Assembly: GCA_947044405.1 (NCBI GenBank)
Contig: CAMRHE010000332.1
Coordinates: 496,001-560,000, forward strand
Length of the DNA: 64,000 bases
Direction: 5' to 3'
DNA from: Leptodactylus fallax
Taxonomy: Eukaryota > Chordata > Amphibia > Anura > Leptodactylidae
The translations under genes were made by a program, and so were the position numbers. This document shows, piece by piece, positions 11,036 through 21,300 of this stretch; positions within the stretch are counted from its first letter, which is position 1; each line of letters begins with the position of its first letter. The notes beneath the pieces were generated by a model, which saw only the letters and a program-made list of their open reading frames with translations, did no database searches and had not been told where the DNA came from.

Positions 11036-11255
11036 ATCATCATACACATACAGCTCTGCTACATACACATCATACACACACAGCTCTGCTCCATACACGT
11101 CATACACACACAGCTCTGCTACATACACATCATACACACACAGCTCTGCTACATACACATCATACACACTCAGCTCTGCTCCATACACATCATACACACA
11201 CAGCTCTGCTCCATACACGTCATACACACACAGCTCTGCTACATCCACACTGTAA
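11036..11255. repeat. ~30-bp minisatellite, about 7 copies
   Basis: Units of AGCTCTGCTACATACACATC plus about ten bases (ATACACACAC) repeat with few changes. Because 30 is a multiple of 3, open frames appear on both strands; these are not genes. It is the right-hand part of the array interrupted at 3248 and 5031. Confidence 0.9.
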
Positions 11256-11264
11256 CTACATCCT

Positions 11265-11460
11265 GATCCTGACACGTACACTTCAGCTCATCCAGCACCG
11301 ACCACAACCAGCACAGCAGAGTCCTGTATACACTGAGCATGTAACCCTGATCATGTGATCCCTTGACTCCTCCCACACATGACTATGACGTCATCCCAGG
11401 TCCTGTAGCCCCAGAGTAGGTAGATACGTAGTATACAGCTGTACAGGTGGAGGTATGTGT
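11265..11460 (+). promoter_or_regulatory. putative promoter and 5' non-coding exon of ZNF gene 1
   Basis: This block is conserved at 33040-33395 and 56090-56405, each time upstream of a paralogous zinc-finger gene. It contains a perfect CRE-like TGACGTCA at 11386-11393. It ends with a splice-donor-like GGAG|GTATGT at about 11451-11458, kept as AAAG|GTATGT and GGAG|GTAGGT in the paralogues. The matching acceptor would be at 12322. The transcription start cannot be placed from sequence alone. Confidence 0.5.
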
Positions 11461-12322
11461 GTGTGTGTATATTTGTGTAGTCACCGTCATTGTCTGGCAC
11501 GGTTACTGGGCCGCCTATCATTAACCCATTCACTACAAGAGCTGGAACTTCTTTCGCTTGCGTAGCTGTACGAGGAATATTTTCTTTGGTTCTCTGTGTG
11601 GTGTAAATCCGGGTCGGTATGATTGCAGCATTTCTATCTGTTCTGTGTGATTTATCAATTTTACTAAGTAATACCAGTTTTATGGCAAAAATGTTTTTTT
11701 TACTATGTTTTTTGTCTACAAAATACACCCATGCAGGTCAATGGGTCCGAGAAAATCGTGGTATCTGTACGTTAGGGTTAGGACGATTTCACGAGTAGTT
11801 TCTAAGAGACGCTCCAAGACATTTGTGCTCTTATAGCCTGGCCTCACACATCACAGGGCGATGTGCAATATAGTGCACCCAACAATGACAAACCACCAAG
11901 GGGCGCAATGCACAGGGAGTGTTGTGGAGTAAGGGAGTTAGTGGCTGCCATACAGGCGCTCATCCCCAGCACCAACAAGGGTGACACAAAAACTGCCAGA
12001 AAATCAAAAGTTGTCCGAAAGTTTAGTTACGCTTTAAGGGGCATTGACTGCATGGTAATGTAATAGACGTATCTAACCTGGTTTACCATGATGTAGATGT
12101 CAAGGATATCATGGAGGGACTCAAAATAAGACACAAAGGCCGGGGAGATATCAGAGCTGTATAACACCTGCCGTCTTCTGTATGTATTGTATGAAGAAAG
12201 GAAAACTGGTAGTTCTTATATTTCATCCATCATGAAGAGGGAGAATATACAAGATCTACACTATATTATATCCTCACAGGTTTTATCTTATCATAGCTAT
12301 TATGGTTTTTTTTTAGATTCAG
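11461..12322. other. putative first (5'UTR) intron of ZNF gene 1
   Basis: Non-coding. The part near 12080-12300 is similar to 57320-57540 upstream of gene 3. No transposon was recognised. Confidence 0.4.
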
Positions 12323-12391
12323 GTTCGTACAACAGAGGATCCTTCGTGTGGACATCTTAGACATATAATTATCCTGATTCACTTGTGAAAG

Positions 12392-15300
12392 ATGGACAGA
12401 AAAAGGGCAAAGATGGCAGAAAATATATTACATCTCACCCTGGAGATACTGTACCAGCTTACTGGAGAGGTGAGAAATTCTGATGATGTCACATTACATC
12501 ATTCTTATCTATAGTAATAACAGATGATATGACTGGAGAGGTGAGAGATTCTGATGATGTCACATTACATCATTCTTATCTATAGTAATAACAGATGATA
12601 TGACTGGAGAGGTGAGAGATTCTGATGATGTCACATTACATCATTCTTATCTATAGTAATAACAGATGATATGACTGGAGAGGTGAGAGATTCTGATGAT
12701 GTCACATGACATCATTCTTATCTATAGTAATAACAGATGATATGACTGGAGAGGTGAGAGATTCTGATGATGTCACATGACATCATTCTTATCTATAGTA
12801 ATAACAGATGATATGACTGGAGAGGTGAGAGATTCTGATGATGTCACATTACATCATTCTTATCTATAGTAATAACACATGATATGACTGGAGAGGTGAG
12901 AGATTCTGATGTTGTCACATTACATCATTCTTCTCTATAGTAATAACAGATGATATGACTGGAGAGGTGAGAGATTCTGATGATGTCACATTACATCATT
13001 CTTCTCTATAGTAATAACAGATGATATGACTGGAGAGGTGAGAGATTCTGATGATGTCACGTTACATCATTCTTATCTATAGTAATAACAGATGATATGA
13101 CTGGAGAGGTGAGAGATTCTGATGATGTCACGTTACATCATTCTTATCTATAGTAATAACAGATGATATGACTGGAGAGGTGAGAGATTCTGATGATGTC
13201 ACGTTACATCATTCTTATCTATAGTAATAACAGATGATATGACTGGAGAGGTGAGAGATTCTGATGATGTCACGTTACATCATTCTTATCTATAGTAATA
13301 ACAGATGATATGACTGGAGAGGTGAGAGATTCTGATGATGTCACGTTACATCATTCTTATCTATAGTAATAACAGATGATATGACTGGAGAGGTGAGAGA
13401 TTCTGATGATGTCACGTTACATCATTCTTATCTATAGTAATAACAGATGATATGACTGGAGAGGTGAGAGATTCTGATGATGTCACGTTACATCATTCTT
13501 ATCTATAGTAATAACAGATGATATGACTGGAGAGGTGAGAGATTCTGATGATGTCACGTTACATCATTCTTATCTATAGTAATAACAGATGATATGACCG
13601 GAGAGGTGAGAGATTCTGATGATGTCACATTACATCATTCTTATCTATAGTAATAACAGATGATATGACCGGAGAGGTGAGAGATTCTGATGATGTCACA
13701 TTACATCATTCTTATCTATAGTAATATAATGTTGTACCGTGTTAGCCATAGAAAGTAGTGGAAGAGTGAAGAAATCAGGCGATACCTTTTAGAGGCTAAC
13801 TGAGTATATTTGATAGTAAGCTTTCGGGAGTACTAGCTCTCTTCTTCAGACATGGTGTAATACAAAAAGCTGAAAATTCACAGACTTTATACACAGAAGG
13901 CATGGACCTTCAAAGGATCTTGGAATAACAAAATGAAATATAAGTAGAGAAGTTATTTACAACAGGTCAGGAAATAAACAGTCTGGAAACTTGTCGGGAC
14001 TGACAGAGGGATCTGTTATCTGTTTGCTTTCATGTGGTGATTTGTGACCCTCACAGTTAATACATAGTGTGACATGAAACTGGCATGAATATTAAGTCCA
14101 GAGTTTGAAATTTTTGCATTAACTTATATTCCCATTACTTTCTCTCTCTCTGAGTCTTAAAATGTCCCATTAAAACCACAACCCACAAATCTTCAATAGA
14201 GTGGTCTTCTCCGGAGAAATGTGCGGCCACTGGGAGATCGGTTCTGCTGTTATTAATGGTGGATCTGTGTGAGTTCATGCGCTGACTAAGTCTCTGCCCT
14301 GTTTCCCCCACATAGAGGCCTGTGGTGGGACATTGCACACACATTATGAGATACACCACATTGGAAGACCTGCAGGAGAATGTCCCCCTAATTCTGTGCA
14401 CCTGTTGTGACTGTGGGACAGGTACACTGTCAGCGGTGTGGATGTGCTTGCAGGTCTTGCACCTGTTTTACAGGCAAGGTGAGGAGCCATTTTCAGTTGG
14501 GGCCTACAGGGCACTCCGGACAATAATACGCCTCAGGTTTGGTGGTTGTTGAAAGGAAAGGAGAAGGGGGACTGGAAATATGTCCTTGAGTGTGTTGTCC
14601 CTATGTAGCACCGGTTGGAGCTTCTTGGAAATCCTTCGTAGGATCTCCAGCTGTGGGTTGTAGGTGACAACTAGGGGCACTCGGGCTTCTTTCTGGGTCT
14701 CTTTATATGTGAGCAGACTGGGCCCACTACCTGAGGGTATCATTTTAGCCACCATGGATGTGGAATCCCTGTATACCAACATTCCCCACAAGGATGGAGT
14801 TGCAGCATGTTGGGTACACCTGGCAAAACAAAACCTCCCAAAAGAACCAGTAACGCAGCTCATACAATTCATCCTTAGCCACAACCATTTTACTTTTAGA
14901 GAGGATCTATATCTACAGCGAATGGGAACTTCAATGGGGACCAGATGTGCACCCCAGTATGCAAATCTCTTTATGGCAGAACTGGAAGGAACAGATTTAT
15001 GAACATGCACCACCAAACCTATGATTTACCTTCGTTATATCGATGATATCCTTGTCATCTGCACTGCAGGTGAGGAGGCCCTACTTCAATTCCATAATGA
15101 CTTCAATGACTTTCACCCGACCATCAACCTTACACTTAGCTATTCAGGGAGTGAAATTCACTTTCTGGACACCACAATATACATTAAAGACCACCGGCTA
15201 CTCACATCAATATACCACAAACCCACAGACAGAACGGCCTACCTGAGAAACGACAGATTCCACCCCAAGCACACAAGACAATCTATAATCTACAGCCAGG

Positions 15301-18300
15301 CTATACGATACAATCGTATTTGCTCCGACAAAGCAGACCTGGACAAGCACCTCCTGGATCTGAGGACGAAATTTCTCCGATTGGGATACAAACCAAAAGT
15401 GACGGACAACCAATTAAACAATGTGGCAGCCATTAACAGAGACAGTCTGCTGACATATAGAGAGACCCAGAAAGAAGCCCGAGTACCCCTAGTCGTCACC
15501 TACAACCCACAGCTGGAGATCCTACGAAGGATTGCCAAGGAGCTCCAACCTGTGCTACACAGGGACAACAGACTCGAGGACATATTTCCAGTCCCCCCTC
15601 TCCTTTCCTTTCCGTAACCACCAAACCTGAGGCATATTATTGTCCGGAGTGCCCTGAAGGCCCCAACTGAAAATGGCACCTCACCTTGCCTACAAAACAG
15701 GTGCAAGACCTGCAGGCACATCCACACCGCTGACAGTGTACCTATCCCACAGTCACAACAGGTGCACAGAATTAGGAGAACATTTTCCTGCAGGTCTTCC
15801 AATGTGGTGTATCTTATAATGTGTGTGCAATGTCCCACCACAGGCCTCTATGTGGGGGAAACAGGGCAGAGACTCAGTCAACGAATGAACTCACACAGAT
15901 CCACCATTAATAACAGCAGAACAGATCTCCCAGTGGCCGCACATTTCTCCAGAGAAGACCATTCTATTGAAGATTTGCGGATTGTAGTTTTAATGCGACA
16001 TTTTAAGACTCAGAGAGAGAGAAAGGAAAGAATGGGAATATAAGTTAATGCAAAAATTTCAAACTCTGCAATTTGGACTTAATATTCCTGCCAATTTCAT
16101 GTCACACTATGTATTAACTGTGAGGGTCACAAATCACCTCCTGATAGCAAACAGATAACAGCAAGAATTACTGATCCCTCCGTCACACCCCACAAGTTTT
16201 CCAGACTGTTTATTTCCTGACCTGTTGTAAATAACTTCTCTACTTATATTGCATTTTGTTATTACAAGATCCATGTCTTGTGTGTGTATAAAAAGTCTGT
16301 GAATTTTCAGTTTTTTGTATTACGCCATGTCTGAAGAAGAGAGCTAGCACTCTCGAAAGCTTACTATCAAATATACTCAGTTAGCCTCTAAAAGGTATCA
16401 CCTGATTTCTTCACTCTTCCACTATCTATAGTAATAACAGATGATATAACTGGAGAGGTGAGAGATTCTGATGATGTCACATTACATCATTCTTATCTAT
16501 AGTAATAACAGATGATATGACTGGAGAGGTGAGAGATTCTGATGATGTCACATTACATCATTCTTATCTATAGTAATAACAGATGATATGACTGGAGAGG
16601 TGAGAGATTCTGATGATGTCACATTACATCATTCTTATCTATAGTAATAACAGATGATATAACTGGAGAGGTGAGAGATTCTGATGATGTCACATTACAT
16701 CATTCTTATCTATAGTAATAACAGATGATATGACTGGAGAGGTGAGAGATTCTGATGATGTCACATTACATCATTCTTATCTATAGTAATAACAGATGAT
16801 ATGACTGGAGAGGTGAGGGACTCTGGACATGTATGTAGTGATATTTATTAATGTGTCTCTCCATAAACAGGATTACACAGTAGTGAAGAAGACCTCTAGT
16901 GGGCGCTGTCAGGCTCCTGTGTATGAAGGATGGGGGAGAACCCTGAGCCCAATCCCGGGGCCTCCACCTCACTCCCTGATACATGAGGAGATCAATGGAC
17001 AGAAGATCCTAGAACTCACCAACAAGATGATTGAGCTGCTGACTGGAGAGGTGACACTGCTGGGAATGCTGGGACATTATACAGGAGCTATGAAGGGATG
17101 TGGTGATGACTGTATCATTGTGTTGTCAGGTTCCTATAAGGTGTCAGGATGTCACTGTCTATTTCTCCATGGAGGAGTGGGAGTATTTAGAAGGACACAA
17201 AGATGTGTACAAGGAGGTGATGATGGAGGATCAGCAGCCCCTCACATCAGCAGGTAATAGACATGACTAAATACACACGGCCTCTCATTATCTGTATGGA
17301 AAGAATGAATTCAGTCCCTGTATGTGTTTCCTCCAGTTCCATCCAGTAAGAGAACATCAGCGGAGAGATGTCCCAGTCCTCTTCTAGCACAGGATTGTAA
17401 GGAAGAAAATGTCTTTCCCCAGGATGATCAGGTAGATGGAGATAAGGTGACATGAAATCTTCCCTCTGCCCTGTAGAAGGGCTGTGAAGGTCTCGGGGTC
17501 AGTCTGGTTTTATCCCACAGTATTAGATGTTTCCTACTTGTGTAATGAGAAAGGTGGAGATGGCAGGATAAAGCTGACCATAGACATGACATGTTGTCTG
17601 GATCTTCTCACAGTTTTCTGGCTATGGAGGCTGCTGGTTGGAATAAGGAGCCAACATGGTGGATTTATCCAGGAGACCTGCAGCTATTTGCTCAGATAAC
17701 TCCTGCTGTCAGTTTTGGTGGTCATGATAATGAATGATCTTTTCTTCTATAAAACCTCCCACGTGACTTCTCCATCCGTCTGGTGACTTTTACAATATTT
17801 CCTTCACAGCTTTTGTATGTGGGTGAAGATCTGAAGAATATTAATGCTCCGGAGACATATGTGAGGGGAGATGAGGAGTGTAAGGAGGACATTCCTACAG
17901 TGAACCGCAACGGTGAGGAGTCGCCACTAAATAGAGGTCTGTTCACATTATAGTTATATAGCACATGAGGTTCGATGAAGACACAGGTCCATCAAATGCT
18001 ACCTATAACCCTACATTGTTGATCCAGAGGAAGGCAAAAATCCCCATGAGGCTGATGCCAATTTCCCCATGTCAGGTGAGAAAATTCCTTCCTGACTCCA
18101 ATCAGTATAAAACCCTGGATCAACTTGTCCTTACCAAAATCTAAAACCCATTACCTGTAATATTTTTCTGTTCAAGAAAGTCATCCAGGCCCTCTTAGGA
18201 CTTGCACAATGTATTCAACATCACCACATCCTGTGGCAGTAACCTCCATAGTCTCACTGCTCTTACAGTAAAGAATCCTCATCTACGATACTGGTGAAAT

Positions 18301-21300
18301 GTTCTTTCCTCAAGACGTAGGTTTAGAGGATGTCTCCTTGTCACAGTCACTGGTCTAGGTGTAGAGGATGTCCCCTTGTCACTGTCACTGGTCTAGGTGT
18401 AGAGGATGTCCCCTTGTCACTGTCACTGGTCTAGGTGTAGAGGACGTCCCCTTGTTACTGTCACTGGCCTAGGTGTAGAGGATGTCCCCTTGTTACTGTC
18501 ACTGACCTAGGTGTAGAGGATGTCCCCTTGTTACTGTCACTGGCCTAGGTGTAGAGGATGTCCCCTTGTTACTTTCACCGGCCTAGGAGTAAAAAGATCA
18601 TTAGAAAGTTGGTTCTGCTGTCCCTTCATGTATTTGTACATTGTTATTAGATTTCCCCGTAGACGTCTTTTTTTCGAAACTGAATAACCCCCAGTCTGTT
18701 ATTCTCTCTCTGTCCGCCAATCCATTCATTCCCCTAATAATCTTGGTCGCCCTTCTCTGCCCTCTCTCTAGTTCAGTTATGTTCTTCTTGTACACCGAGG
18801 CCCAAAATTGTGCGAATGGTCTATGTGTGGCCGTACCAGTGATTTGTATAGAGACATAACTATGTTCTTGTCATGACTGTCTCGGCCCATGTTGATGCAT
18901 CCCATAATTTTATTTGCCTTGGCGGCAGCTGCCTGGCTTTGGTCACTAATGGTAAGCTTACTGTCCACCAAAACCACCAAGTCCATTTCACTGTCTGTCT
19001 TACCCAGTATTTTACTATTAAGTACATAATAAGACATTTTATTTCTTCGACAAAAATCCATAACCTTACATTTGTCTACATTAAACTTCATTTGCCAAGT
19101 CTCCGCCCATGCTTCCCGCTTCCTTAGACTTAGATCCCCTTGTAATATTCTACTATCTGACTCATGTTTGATTACCTTACAGAGTTTAGTGTCATCTGCA
19201 AATATAGAAACCTGCTCTATAAACCTCTACCAGGTCATTAATAAAGATATTAAACAGGAGAGCACCCAAAACTGACCCCTGTGGCACCCCACTGGTGACT
19301 GTGACCCCCCAATACTGACCTCTGTGGCACCCCACTGGTGACTGTATTTACCATTAGCAAGTACCCTCTGTTTCCTGTCAATGAGCCAGTTGTATCAAAT
19401 AAGAGGCACATGCACAGAAATTCTTGCACTTACACCCCTTGGCATGCTATCATTGAGGTTATTAATGGTTATTTGAGGATGTTCTGCCATACTGAATGGA
19501 ATTGAGCATGCAAATCATCAGGATTGGCTGCTGACAGCTCCCCTCGCAGTTGCCAAACAATGGTGTCCCAGATATGCTCAATGGGAGAAGACTCATTTAG
19601 GCCACTGCTCACAGTCGTGAGGCTCATCACAGGCTATCATTGCATCCAAGACAAAAGTGGGACTCATGGTTGAAGAGGACAGACCTCCATTCCAGCCTCC
19701 AATGTTGTCTTGCTTTGCACCATGATAGCCTTTGAGGGGTGGTCAATGGAAAACCTGTAGATGGCCATCTTGCTCCTAGCTAAATGTTCTGCGCACACCT
19801 TCTGATGGTTTGTGTCAACACCGTCGCCCTAGGCCTCCAATTTCACTTGTAGTACAGAATCACTACGTGCCATTCTTCCAGTCACACAATCCATCCATAC
19901 AGGCGTTTTCCTCTGCGCACCTCTTGCTGTTATTCCAGTTTGTTGTAGTTTTCCAAACCACTGGGACACACAACATTGAACAGTCTCGAGATCACAGCCT
20001 AGGTGTGTAGCGATCTGCCAATGTGATATACCGAGGTCTCCCAGGTCAAGGATTCTGTCCCTCGTAGTTTGTGACAAGTGGCAATAACTGGCATGGTGAC
20101 GAACAGGAGACATTGCACAATCCTACCGAACCACTTAACGCAATTTATGAGGTTTCATGTGGCTAAAAAACTTTTTCATCTAGCTTTTATGCCCCTCCCA
20201 CATGCCACAGATTGGAGCTAGGTGCTTAAAAATTTGATCATTTACAGATCCTAGTGACAACGGTTACTCCCTCTACTTGCATAACCTTATGTCTTGTCCA
20301 TGTTGGTGTTGATGTTGTAATTGACTATAATGGAGTCCACTGGGTGCCCGCCGTTTCAAAACTGAAGCCGGCGGAGAGATTTTTGGTGGTTTCTGTGGTG
20401 GAGTCTCAAACGAAGACACCAGCACACATAGTCTTAGAAGCCTCAGCACTAACCATTACCACTAAGTATGTCTGCTTCAACCTGCTGCTGATTGGTCAAA
20501 GTGGTTACACCATGTGACCTCTGCAACCAACCTCAGAAAAAGTAAGTGGCCGGTGACACATGCTTCCTGTAATATATCAGTATGATGATTTCTTAATATT
20601 ACACAATTGTTACCAGGACATCACGTCCCGCAGGGTTGGTCAGTTCGTTGGGTTTGTCATCTATTCTTCTACCTCTTATGAACTCTCATGTAGAAGGACT
20701 TGGAGGATTTACCTCTGACTTTTCTGGAATCTCGGTACCCTTGCGGACAGTTTTTGGCCATCTTGGAGAACTAAGCACAGCTCTTCTGTAGATGTAGGCT
20801 TGCTCCAATCCTTCCGTCTCTTCATGTCATCCCAGACAGACTGGATGAAGTTGAGGTCCAGGGCTCTGTGAGGACCATATCATCACTTCCTGGACTTTTT
20901 GTTCTTCTGTACACTGAAGATAGTTCTTAATGACATTGACTAGATTTTTGGGGTCTTTGTCCTGCAGCAGAATAAATGTGGAGCCTCCCTGACAGTATTG
21001 TATGATGGATATATGTAAGCAATTATGATGTCTCTTGCATCTGCTGCACCAAGTTTCCTTGGCCGCCCACTTCAGTTCTCAACATTGCCCGTTTCTTGAT
21101 GCCTCTTCAAAGAAGTTTGAACAGCACATCTTGAGACCCCAGTCTGCTTTGAAATGATTTCCTGGGAGAGACGTTTCTACTCCTAACACTAACCCCAAAT
21201 ATACAGCCAATGTCATTAAGAATTATCTTCAGTGTAAAGAATAAGGTGACCTGGAAGTGAACAGAGCCCTGATCAGAACTTCATCCAGTCTGTCTGGGAT

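Larger units (their letters stand above)
13727..16422. mobile_element. Penelope-like element B, inverted composite
   Basis: A 14-bp target duplication TATCTATAGTAATA lies at 13713-13726 and 16423-16436, within the 71-bp minisatellite. The left ~990 bp (13727-14718) is minus-strand PLE from RT C-terminus to 3' end. At about 14719 the orientation flips, and 14719-16422 is a plus-strand copy from mid-RT to 3' end. Both outer borders are therefore the same 3' terminal sequence in inverted orientation. Confidence 0.88.

Noticed and set aside
10844..11281. 145-codon minus-strand frame rich in YDVYGAELCV
   Set aside because: It covers the ~30-bp minisatellite and its flank; low complexity and open on both strands.
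12470..13726. CRISPR-like regular repeats
   Set aside because: Head-to-tail 71-bp units with no unique spacers, in an animal intron; an ordinary minisatellite.
16781..17257. Plus-strand 142-codon frame starting [14 protein letters not shown]
   Set aside because: The first residues are intron and the frame runs past the exon-2 donor; only 16871-17050 is coding. The same applies at 35181 and 57857.
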